From assembly GCA_905250115.1 (NCBI GenBank), contig CAJNOI010000185.1, positions 22,828 through 86,827 of the forward strand: 64,000 nt of DNA, in the 5' to 3' direction. Origin of the DNA: Adineta steineri. Taxonomy: Eukaryota > Rotifera > Eurotatoria > Adinetida > Adinetidae. The notes beneath the pieces are model-generated. The model made no database searches, was not told the origin of the DNA, and saw only the letters and a program-made list of their open reading frames with translations. The stretch's first letter is position 1, and each line of letters begins with the position of its first letter. Shown here in pieces: positions 48,428 through 59,500 of this stretch. The translations under genes were made by a program, and so were the position numbers.

Positions 48428-50250
48428 ATGGCTACTGCTGCTCTACCAAATGATGACTTTAACACAAATACCGATGATAAGTCTCTGGAAATCTTCTCAC
48501 TTATTTGGCTCGATGCAAATATAAACGTTAAAGAGACTCGAGGCACCGAACAAAAATTACGTTCTATTATTAATCATATCAAGAAATTTCAAGATATAAA
48601 ACAATGCCAACAATATATTGAACAAAGATCACAACAAGATCGATTAATACTTATTGTTAGCGGTCGATTGGGAAGAGAAATAGTACCTGACATTCATCAA
48701 CTTCGACAAGTTATATCAGTTTATGTTTATTGTATGGATGAAAAGAGTAATGAACAATGGACTTTCAAATTTTCCAAAGTAAAATTCTTCTAAAAGATGT
48801 TTGTTTCATTTTATTATTTTTTCTGTAGATAAAATCTGTTGTTGTTAATCTTGATGAACTTATCTCTCAAATTACGGCAGATTATAAATTTCAGGAAAAG
48901 GTAGAAGAACCATTATCAATCAATATTTTCAGTACAAGTGTTGATGCAGGCAAATCAACAACAGGAGTTAATGGACAATTTGTTTTTTCTCAAATTCTTT
49001 TTGATTGTCTTCTGCGATTAAAATCAACTGAAATAGACAAAAATGAACTTAGTAATATTTGTCAAAGTGGATATGAAGGCAATCATATCGAACTAAATAA
49101 TCTTCGTGAATTTCAACAAGATTATTCACCTAATGAAGTGTTATGGTGGTATACAAAAGAAACATTCTTTTATAAAACTCTTAATGCAGCTTTACGTACA
49201 CAAAATATTCATATGATTTTTTTATTTCGGTCATTTATTTATGATATTTATCGTCAATTACAGAACTATCAATCTAAGAAGTTTGAACGGGTTTATCGAT
49301 GTCAGCTAATGTCAAACGATGAATTAAATAGTCTTAAACAAAATATTGGCCAGTTCATTTCTATAAATTCATTTTTCTCCACCACTGACGAACGTTCAAC
49401 AGCTCTTTTTCTCCTAGGTGATATAAGTACACAGATTGATTCGGAACGAGTGTTGTTTGAAATTGATGCTGATCCCAACATAGTTAATACAAAACCATTT
49501 GCTAATATTAGTGAACATAGTTATTTTCCAGTTGAATCAGAAGTTCTCTTTATGATTGGTTCCATTTTTCGTCTTAATAATATTTATCGTAATGATGATC
49601 AAATATGGATTATTAAAATGACTTTATGTAATGATGATGAGCATAATTTAAAACAAGTTCTTATGCATATGAAACAACAAATTGAAAATGAGGAAATAAA
49701 TCTTAGAACATTAGGAAAATTATTGTGGAAAATGGGTAAACTTGACTTGACTGAAAAGTACTTTAATCGTTTATTACAAGAACTTCCACCAAATGACCCT
49801 TTACTTAGCAGTTTATATGAAGATCTTGGTGAATTGGCATCACAAACAAATGACTATGATATGAGTGTTCATTGGCATCAAAAATCACTCGCAATCAAAA
49901 ATCAATTAACTGTTAATCCAACTATTGAAATAATAAACAATTCCATCGGTAAGTTTATTGAAAGAAAGTCTCTGATTCTCAAGCGAGTACTCCATATAAA
50001 AATCAATTTTTTATCGCCGACAAAAAATCTTTAAATATTCAAAAATGTGAAACTGGTTGAGAGAAATAAATATTCCTTTAAAAAAGATTTGTTTTATATT
50101 TATCAGTTAGTCAGTTTAGATGGCAGAAAATTATTTAGAATTGAAATCAAATCGATACGTTCAATACTGACTAACATCAACTCTATTGATATTTTATCTT
50201 TACCTATTGTTATACTGTTACTCATTTTGTACAATAACATTAATATTTAG
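48428..50250 (+). CDS. Gene G1: ADP-ribosyltransferase with TPRs and a C-terminal membrane anchor
   Basis: Exons 48428-48778, 48829-49948 and 50111-50250 chain in phase (0, then 1), 536 aa. Residues 15-135 form an alpha/beta module (FSLIWLDANI, RLILIVSGRLGREIV, ISVYVYCMDE, KSVVVNLDEL) that looks like a receiver- or TIR-like Rossmann fold. The ART domain has R274 (VYRCQL), S298 (NSFFSTT) and E353-S-E355 (ESEVLFMIG), the arginine-ART R-S-E arrangement. One or two TPRs follow (TLGKLLWKMGKLDLTEKYF; LYEDLGELASQTNDYDMSVH). The last exon ends in a hydrophobic helix (LSLPIVILLLILY) six residues before the stop, suggesting a tail anchor with the enzyme in the cytosol. Unlike G2 and H there is no NHL. 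The last exon is chosen by phase and acceptor; its identity as an anchor is inference. Confidence 0.7.
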
Positions 50251-50364
50251 TTTTTCGTTTATCTTTCTAAATCATGATACTTATATGAATAAAGTCAGAT
50301 ATCTCTCTATTCAATAATAAATCATATAAGAAAATGTGAATATTGTATTAGTTATCTAATTCGA

Positions 50365-50615
50365 GTGCGAATATAGATGCAAAACTTAGTGATTAGCATC
50401 GATTCATAAATATATGAAAAAAATCTAAGAGACACTTTCATGATGTTGAAGAATGTAAAAATGATATTGAAAAAATATCAGAAAATGATCGATTAGTTCT
50501 TGTTACTACTGATAAATTCGGTAAACAAATTTTTCCTTCAATCCATCATTTAGGGCAAATTTCATCAATATATATCAACTCAGAAGATAAACAATGGAGA
50601 AATGATTTTCGCAAG
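50365..50615 (+). pseudogene. Decayed N-terminal exon of gene G2
   Basis: In one frame the sequence aligns with the G1 N-terminal module: SANIDAKLSD, then stop, HRFINI, stop, KKSKRHFHDVEECKNDIEKI and DRLVLVTTDKFGKQIFPSIH. It is broken by TAG near 50396 and TGA near 50417 with no start. It ends at an intact donor (GCAAG|GTAAAT) and would splice in phase to 50667. The first exon of G2 therefore seems lost, and translation probably begins at 50688. Confidence 0.6.
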
Positions 50616-50687
50616 GTAAATAAAAAAAGTATTAATAAAGTTTAATTTCAATAATTATTTTTCTAGTTAAAAGGTATTCATGTTAAA

Positions 50688-53600
50688 ATGGATGAACTGA
50701 TTTCACAAATCCGTGAAGATTATAAAAATCGTCGGAAAATAGAAGAACCTGTATGGATGAATATTTGTACAACAATAAGTGATGCGGGAAAATCAACAAC
50801 AGAAATTAATGGTCAATTTGCGTTGTCTCAATTATTACTTGATTGTCTTCTTCGATTAAAATCGAATGAAAATGATCGAAATGAATTAATTTCATATTGT
50901 GAAAAAGAATATGAAGGAAATCAAAATGAATTAAATCATCTTCATGAATTTCAGAGCAGTTATTCATCGGATAATGTTTTATGGTGGTATACTCGTGAAT
51001 CTTTCTTTTATAAAACATTAAATGCAGCTTTAAGAAAAGAAAATATTCATATGATTTATTTATATCGTTCATTTATTATTGATATACAAAATCAATTACA
51101 AAATCATCAATGTCAATGTTCTACTCGTGTTTATCGAAGTCAATTAATATCAATTGATGAATTAAATTATCTTAAAAATAGTGTTGGACAATATGTTTCA
51201 GTTAATTCATTTCTTTCGACGAGTTTTCAAAAAGATATTGCAAATTTTTATGTCGGTGATACAAATCATCGATGGGTTGGTCTTGAAAAAGTTCTATTTG
51301 AAATTGATGCTGATCCAAAAGTTGTTACAACAAAACCATTTGCTAATATTAGTCAATTTAGTGATTTTAGTAATGAATTAGAAGTTCTTTTTATGCTTGG
51401 ATCGATATTTCGTTTGAATTCAGTTATTCGTGATGATGAAAATGAAATTTGGATTATTAACATGTGTTTATGTAGTGATGATGAACATGATTTAAAACAA
51501 ATTCTTATGGATATGAAAAATGAAATTGGAGATGGTGAAACAAATCTTTGTATTTTAGGAACAGTTGTACGAAGAATGGGACATCTCGATTTAGCGAAGA
51601 CATATTATTATCGTTGTTTAGATGAACTTCCACAAAATGATCCTTTAGTTCTTACTGTTTACAAAGATTTGGCTGAAATTGCCGCTCAACAAAAAGATTA
51701 TGAAGAACATCTTCGGTTGAGACACATTATAGTGAAAATCAAAGATGAAGTACACTTAAATGATAATGAAATTGAGACAAGTGAAATAGATAAATTGACT
51801 TACAATAGTAAAACAAACATCAAGGAGAAAATAGAATTAAATGATAATGAAATTGAAATTGAGACAAGTGAAACAGATAAATTAACTTATAATGGTAAAA
51901 CAAACATGTTCATTTTTTCAGATTTCGATACATAATATTAATCTGTCATTTTAGACACAATACAAAAACGAAAATCAAAACATTATATTCGAAGTAATTG
52001 GCAGTTAAAATTATTGATATGTAGTTTTATTCTTATTTTGATGATTGGAACTGGAATATTTACAATACGATATATGATTAGAAAAAGATCAAAAGAATGC
52101 AGTAAGTCATTTTGATATAATTGATAAATCGTTGTTTTTTTCAGTTTTATCAATCAAGTAGCGAAGATACCCGAGGTCGGTTCAGAACCTTACAGACCGA
52201 AAACTTGATATATTAGAAAACGATAGGAAATACAGAGAGGATTGTGCGTGAAATTCTTCATCTATCACCATAATATATTCCATCATACATATTTGAAATA
52301 GCACAGCTCAGCCTATGGAGCACTCCAAGTCCACCCGGTTTTTTACAGGTCTCATTGCAAAATCCATCCTTTTTCTTATAGATTTCGCTCCAACTCTGTC
52401 TGCACTTTATCTCGACTTTTTCTGTACATAAGGAAGTGTCATGGACAGTTTGATAACGTTAGCTATCACAGGAATGTCTAAGTGAAATTTTACCCAGCTC
52501 TCCCCCTCGTTTAGTGATGCCAACCTCCTCATGACCTTCCCATGGACCTAGCGGAGTACCATGGAAAGTTTGGTGATGCTACCTATTAAAGGGACTGAAT
52601 GTATAGAAGATAGATAACAGTAAACGACTGGCGTCACTAAATCATACCGAAAAAGGTGTGATTTGATTCTAACTTTAGTATGTATAACATTAAAATGAAA
52701 GTTGCTCGAGACTGACTGGACATCATGCAGGTGGGTGAATCAGAGTTAATCGAAAGCATTGAAGTGAAGAAAAATTGATATGTTTTAAAAGAAAAGAAAG
52801 AAAATTTAATTTTTTGAAAATGTAAATTATTATTATATATGATAAGATTTGTATTTAACAAAGAGTAAATCAACAATTTTTTTTCTAATTTCTTTCCTGT
52901 TTGAATTAAATACTTTGTCAATTTGTTTCAAAAATAAATTCTTTTTCTTCAACCAAAAACAGATTTTCTTGTTTTTATTAAAATGTTTTGTTTTTACCAT
53001 TTTCTAGAATCAATATTGAACAAATGGAAACAAAATCCCATCACCGTGGCTGGTGGAAACGGAAAAGGTCAAGCATTAAATCAACTCCACGGTCCTCGCG
53101 GAATCTTTATTGATACAAACAAAAATATTTTCATTGCTGATTTTAATAATCATCGTATTATTGAATGGAAAAACAATGCAAAAGAAGGACAAATCATTGT
53201 CGGTGTTAATGGGCAAGGAAATCGTATGAATCAATTGGATCATCCAACAGATGTGATTGTTGATGAACAAAGTCATTCGATCATCATTGCTGATTCTTTG
53301 AACAAGCGAGTAATTCAATGGACGAATCAAACTCAACAAATTCTCATTCAAAATATTGATTGTTATGGCTTGGCAATGGATAAACAAGGATTTCTTTATG
53401 TTTCTGATCGTGTAAAGAATGAAGTGAGGCGATGGAGAATAGGTGAATACAATGAAGGAGTTGTAGTAGCTGGTGGAAACGAAAAAGGAAATCAACTCAA
53501 TCAATTATATGGTCCTACTTTTATCTTTGTTGATGAAGATCAATCTGTTTATGTATCAGATTCTGACAATGATCGTGTGATGAAATGGAAAAAAGGTTCA

Positions 53601-53888
53601 AAAGAAGGAACAATTGTGGCTGGAGGAAATGGTGAAGGGAGAAATCTCACTCAGTTGTCTTCACCTTATGGAGTCATTGTTGATGATTTGGGTCAAATAT
53701 ATGTGGCAGATCGTGGGAATGATCGAATAATGCGTTGGTGCGAAGGAAAAGGTGAAGTTGTTGTTGGTGGGAATGGCAAAGAAAATCAATTGTATGGTCC
53801 CCGTGGTTTATCTTTTGATGATGAAGGAAATCTTTATGTAGTTGATTTAGGAAATAATCGAATTGTAAAATTTGAAATAATTTTGTAA
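50688..53888 (+). CDS. Gene G2: ADP-ribosyltransferase - TPR - TM helix - NHL propeller
   Basis: Exons 50667(50688)-51894, 51955-52101 and 53008-53888 chain in phase 1; 744 aa from Met 50688. The ART domain aligns with G1 over its length: R150 (VYRSQL), S174 (NSFLSTS), E230-L-E232 (ELEVLFML). TPR-like helices follow (LGTVVRRMGHLDLAKTYYYR). A duplicated acidic linker (LNDNEI...ETSE.DKLTYN) precedes an exon coding a hydrophobic helix at about 420-441 (LLICSFILILMIGTGIFTI), with basic clusters on both sides. The terminal exon is a six-bladed NHL propeller. The donor GAATGCA|GTAAGT and acceptor TTTCTAG fit the phase-1 rule of every NHL gene here. The topology cannot be set by charge alone. The N-terminal module seen in G1 is decayed. 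The 906-bp last intron has a GC-richer insert of unknown nature (52150-52640). Confidence 0.66.
52435..52605. repeat. Imperfect direct repeat in the last intron of G2
   Basis: GTCATGGACAGTTTGATAACG...GCTA near 52439 and ACCATGGAAAGTTTGGTGATG...GCTA near 52560 are about 120 bp apart and similar. The surrounding 500 bp is less AT-rich than its neighbours, which suggests inserted foreign or transposon sequence. Confidence 0.35.
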
Positions 53889-54060
53889 ATATAATTTTGA
53901 TTTTGAAAAAGAGAAAAGAACTTTTTTGTTAAATAAAACACAAAGTGAAGTTGTATTATTGAAAATCAATGAAAAAAATCGATTAAAATTTGAAAAAGAC
54001 ATATTTTAACAAAGCACAACGAAATATCTCTGTGGTTTTTTTTCATGATATACTTAGGAA

Positions 54061-55057
54061 ATGCTTTCAATTCCTGATAATCCACAACCTTTATCAAAGC
54101 GAAAACAAAAAGCAAAAGTAAAATCTGATCAACAAGGAAAATTAATTGAAAACATTGATTCTATTCCAAACAGCTATTGAATCTTCGTGTGAAAATTCTT
54201 CTCGTTTTGAAGAAGAAATTAATTGGATAGCAATTTCTCATAAACAAAATAAACATAAATCAACACCTATTTCATCGGCACCTATTTATACAAAGCAAAA
54301 ATGACAATAGACAAACACTAAATCTGGAACATCAATTCTTACTCAACAAAAAGTCACACCAGAAGTAATATCAAATAGTACTAAACAACAACAACATAAT
54401 ACAAACATTCCTGCAATACATGTCCAAAATCCAGTAAATAATCATCAAAAACAAGCGATTAAATCATCATTGACTTGGTCAAATCGTGAAGAAATACAAG
54501 GTATAGATTATTTAGTTAAACCATCATCAACTCTTCTTTCAACAGCACCAGTTTTAATTCCATCTTCTCCTCTTGTTCAAGCAAATAAAACCAATGATAT
54601 TCTTCCAGTTGAAGATAAAACTTCTTCTTTTCATTGGAATTCAAATGATTATCATTCATCTAATCCTGTTCAGCAACCTTCATCGGAATTACGTGCTACT
54701 ACTTTTCCAACTTATTCACTAATGAATTATGCTATGGATAATTCAGATCCAACATGGAATGATATACCTGTGACAAGTTCAAATCAAGTTCAATGAAAAC
54801 ATTCACATGATGAACAACCTCAAACATCAACTGTTTCAAATGAATTTTCACTTTATGATCTATTTAATAGTAATACTGGTTTAAATATTCCATCATCAAC
54901 TATACTTACTCATAGATTGGAAGGTATTTATTCGATAATAATTTGTCTCATTTATTTTCTTTCTAATGTTAAAGAACATTTTGATGATATACAAATTCTA
55001 CAAGTTAATGATATCGATGAAATGGATGCACTTAATAAAGAAATTGAAGCTTTTTAA
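54061..55057 (+). pseudogene. Decayed gene for a Ser/Gln/Pro-rich protein
   Basis: From ATG 54061 (MLSIPDNPQPLSKRKQKAK) the frame shifts at about 54175. It then continues as coding-like sequence (ESSCENSSRFEEEINWIAIS, YLVKPSSTLLSTAPVLIPSS, DNSDPTWNDIPVTSSNQVQ) interrupted by TGA and TAG near 54302-54309 and TGA near 54794. A phase-1 intron (GAAG|GTATTT near 54924 to TTAAAG near 54973) leads to a last exon ending EMDALNKEIEAF-stop. The retained intron shows it is not a retrocopy. The protein looks largely disordered; no family recognised. Confidence 0.55.
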
Positions 55058-55619
55058 AAGTAAATTATTTGTATTTGATTTTGTTCTAATTAAATATCTA
55101 TTCTTTATTTTTAGATGTTATATTGATAATATTTTATTAGATCAATCCGAAAGAAAAACAAATTAATATTAATCCTTGTTTTATTCGCCAATCTTAAAAA
55201 AATTATAAATATTTTTTATTTTGTCTTAATCATATCATTTATTTGATGTTTATTGTACAAATCTATCATAGATTCTGAGAGGTAAAGAATTTCTTCTTCT
55301 ATTTTAATATACATGTTTATATACTAATCCATGTGTGTGAATTAGTGCAAGATAGTATAGATTAAGTATAATATAAGCTGAAATAATTTGCTGCTGTAGT
55401 TCGACAATTTTCAGTAGTATTTTCAAATGTATGATATTGAAATTAGTTGGAAGTAACCAAAGCTGGATATTAGCCTAATAGTGCGTATTTTTTCATATGT
55501 TGTTATAATAAGAATCATATTGATGAATCAATACGAAGAGTGCTGATAACCGTATTTCTCCAGTTTCTTATTATTTTTTGTGACATAGTATAATTAAAAT
55601 ATGTTGAACCGACTATACG
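55058..55619. other. Intergenic AT-rich DNA
   Basis: No credible gene or repeat seen. Confidence 0.4.
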
Positions 55620-56080
55620 CATCATGCAACAAGTGTTATGTGTATGTTCAATTTCTCTTGGATAAGAATAGATTCCGATGAATTTTTGTTAAGTTTGTGT
55701 GATTTTCAAATGAAAATTGTGTTTTGTTTTTTTCTCATTTCATGATCGGTATCATATTACATGTTAAAAGATAATTTTTTAAATTGCATTTTCGTAATCC
55801 ATCCTAGCTATTATTAAAAGGTCTTCTTCTTTTTTGTTATAAATGAAATGTAATAGATACCTATGATAAAGTGGGAAAAATCCAGAGATACTAATCTCGG
55901 AAGTAAAATAAACAAATGAAATGTAATAGATACCTATCATTAAGTTGGAAAAAACCAAGAGATACCAATTTCGGAAGTAAAATAAAAAGATAAAGAAGGA
56001 CTATATATAAGAAGATGGTTACCATTTAGTCTTTTATATTTTTTTCAAAACAAAGACGACATACTAATACACAATCGAAG
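55620..56080 (+). promoter_or_regulatory. Promoter and leader of the SNTX-like gene, homologous to gene H's
   Basis: TATATATAAG (56002-56011), then ATGGTTACCATTTAGTCTTT and a leader ending ATCGAAG|GTATGGAG (donor at 56081). This parallels 29660-30057 motif by motif. The leader would splice across 470 bp to the TTTATTTCAG acceptor before the coding exon. Confidence 0.5.
55846..55985. repeat. Two tandem copies of a roughly 66-bp unit
   Basis: AAATGTAATAGATACCTAT ... CGGAAGTAAAATAAA occurs twice in a row. The homologous site upstream of gene H (near 29890) has only one copy, so the tandem duplication arose after the two promoter regions split. Confidence 0.6.
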
Positions 56081-56580
56081 GTATGGAGATTATTTCATAA
56101 GAGTCAGAGGAGAAGGTTTGAAATATTGAAGATCTGTGAAAAAAAGAAGAAGATTTGAACTATGTTTGAGAGGATCATATAAATTTAATTACTCAATTTT
56201 TTTAGGATTATGAGTGTCAATTATTCTACAAAGAAGTTATTCATAAAATATTCTATAGACTTCGAGCTCTTTGCTAAATCAAGGTTTCATCATAGCTAGA
56301 TAAATCAGTCAAAAGCCAATCAAGTATCACTATCCTCCATAGATCTGCCAATTGAGATAATAAACGTTTGTGTTTAATAGAAATGTGACTGAGGGATGAA
56401 TTATGTAGCCGTTGAATAAAAGAATTTCTACAATGAAGTAGAAGGTTATCTAGACAGCTGTAACAGTGTACTAGATCGTGTATCACCTCTGACTACGAGC
56501 CAATGTAATTTCATATATTGCATATTTGAGATTTTTTGTTTTTATTTCAGTTGCATAAAGAAAGGATACAGTACAATTTA

Positions 56581-59500
56581 ATGCTTATTTTACATCTGAT
56601 ATGTTTAATTATTTCTTATCAGTCATTGAAAATAATGGCGATACAACAAACAATTACAATGGTTACATTGGGACGACCATTTCATTTAGGTATGCTCTAT
56701 GATGTTCGCAGTGATAAGTTAATCACTGGCGTAACTCTGTGGGATCCACAGACCCTGGCGAACCATACAATTACACATAAACAATCGAATACTAGCTGTG
56801 AGATAATTACTGAAAATTCATTACAAGATAAGGCACATGCTTTAGGTGTGGAAGCTAGTTTAAAATTAAGACTGTTTAGTGGTCTAATGAGTATATCAGG
56901 TTCTGCAAAATATGCTGAGGATTATCAAAAAACAAACGATGAAGCCCGTCTGACACTAAAATATTCAACTACAACGCATTTTCAACAGTTAACAATGGAA
57001 CATCTTGGTAAAGGTAATCTAGATCATCTAGATTTACATGATAAAAACCTTGCTACACATGTTGTTACTGGTGTCGTTTATGGTGCTGAAGCATTTTTTG
57101 TATTTGATCGTACAGTACTAAAAGGTGAAACTAAAGAGGAAGTTAGCGATAGATTACAAGAAATATTTGAGAATTCAATATTTAAAATGGAGGGAGACGC
57201 TAAATTAAATTTGACCAAGCAAGAAAAGAATTTCGTCGATAAGTTACATTGTGAATATTATGGAGATTTCCGTTTGAACAAATATCCAAATAGCTTTAAT
57301 GAAGCTGTTACAGTTTATCGCCAATTACCGTCAATGTTAGGTAAAAACAATAAAAACACCATACCAAAAGCAGTGTGGCTCTATCCATTACATCTTTTGG
57401 ATTATAATGTAACGAGAATTGTTCGAGAAATCTCACCCAAGTTGGTTCATGACTCAATATCGACGATTGAAAATATGCGTTCTTTGAAAGTGAGAGGATT
57501 AGATTTATCAAATAGCTCGATATTTACAAGTCTCAATCATATGAAAGAACAATTATTAGATTTTACCGCGCGATTGTCGGAAATACAATATGATTTGAAA
57601 GAAAAGATTGCATTATATCTACCAAAACTACGCGAAAACACTGGTGTTGAAGAATCTGTTTTATTTAATGTGTTTAAACAAGCTGATTCATCGCCATTTA
57701 ATCAGCGAAAATTAGAATCATGGCTCAAAGAAAAGGAAAAAGAAATCGCGTTAATGACAACATGGATCAAAACTCTTACCAAAGATAGAAGCTTACATAT
57801 TCTAATTAAATCATCATCATTAGATGAAGTCATTGATGACAGTAGATACGATTATATTTTCTGTCTATCATTTCGTTTCATTGAAGAAAATGATCCTCAA
57901 CTTACTGATATGCAGAATTATTTACATAATAAGAACAGTTTTAACTCATCGACTAGTGGTAAAAAGCACACCAGATGGTTTGGAAATCGTCATAATATGA
58001 CAAAATTTCACGAAAATGTACAACAATTTCAAGAGTTTGCTGAAGCAAACAATGCTGGAAATGCAAGCATAAAATTTATCGTCAATGAAGAATATTCAGT
58101 TAATGATACTAAAACTATTGAGCTTATTCTCTACGAACGTGGCTCAGGAAAAAAAGACTTTATTATATCAAGTAAACCAGGTGCACCATATGCAATATCT
58201 GTTACAGACAATAATGTAACATTATCATGGGCAGATGCAGCTAGTGGAACCGAAGAAGTACAGAATTACAAAGTTATGTATCAGAAACATCGTGGTAAAA
58301 CATTAGTTGCTAAAAATCAAAGCGAGGAAGAAGAGCAATGGGCTGAAGAGTACACAAATACTAGTCACAAGAAGATAATCATTTTAAATCTACCACCAAG
58401 CACAACATTTGTATTCAAAGTGCAATCTATAACTGCAATTGGACTTAGTGCAATCAGTGCATGTAGCAAACCCATACAAACACTAGCAAAGGAAGTTGGT
58501 AAGTTGACGTATTTCTTTTTCTCTGTTATAGAGTCTTGTTACTTTTCTCCCTAAAGTCATCAAGTTATGGCTCTATCTGATTTTTCAATTTCTTTGCTAA
58601 CCAACCCCGTACAGATTATATAAAATTGACCAGTCATAGGATTAGTCGCACCAGAAGACAGCTAAAGCAAGCGGTGTAAGTGTCGGTAACGATGTGATAG
58701 TGTGTTTTATCTAGTAATTATTATCGCCATCTGTTTCATGCTAAAAACAATCATCAGATAGTTTACAGCTGTACAGATCCGATTATAAAGATTACATAAA
58801 TCGAATCGAAACAAAACATACATGCTTTTGCATTGCATCTCGAAAGAGACAATCTAATAATGACTTACACTGCATGAAATGATGTGGCATCGAGTATGCC
58901 GTCGTCGCAGTTTTTACATATAAACAAGAGAAGACAACTCGTTATATAAATAAAAGGCATAGATGGAATGAACGTTAAAATATCAGAATATTTATCTTAC
59001 TTGCTGGCAGTTATAATCTTCAGATTAGTTCGCTTCATGCATCACACATGGGAAACTTCCGGGGAAATCTAAGAGTACTAGAGTTGTTGCTTTAAACGGG
59101 ATTACCAGAGCTTCATTGACCTTTATCAATAATGATAACTGTGGCATGGCATATTGTTATGCATTAACAGCAACTCCAGAACATTTTTTATTGTCAGAAT
59201 ATCACAAATTTGATTATATATTTCGTTTTTTATAGTACCGACTTGTACGGATGGTGTCAAGAACCAAGACGAAACAGACGTCGATTGTGGTGGTTCAATT
59301 TGTTCGAAAAAGTGCGATCTGTGTAAAGTTTGCTCTAAACACACGGACTGTGATATTGCAAATTGCAATTCAAGATCAAATACATGTCAAGGTAAGTAAT
59401 CATTTAGTTTTTTCTTTTCGTTTGTATAGCTGTCGTCAGCTAATATAGAAGATGTGTAGTATCAAAACATTCCTTCGAGTGTCAAAACAAAGATTAGAAA

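Noticed and set aside
53076-53504. 142-aa minus-strand ORF opposite the G2 propeller, with similar ones at 36671, 43549, 28009 and 40556
   Set aside because: They recur antisense to the same NHL blades; a by-product of codon bias in the repeats, not genes.
56581-58498. Calling the SNTX-like gene a venom toxin
   Set aside because: The SNTX-type fold is widespread in non-venomous animals, and the added FN3, Cys-rich and LRR modules argue for a general or immune role.
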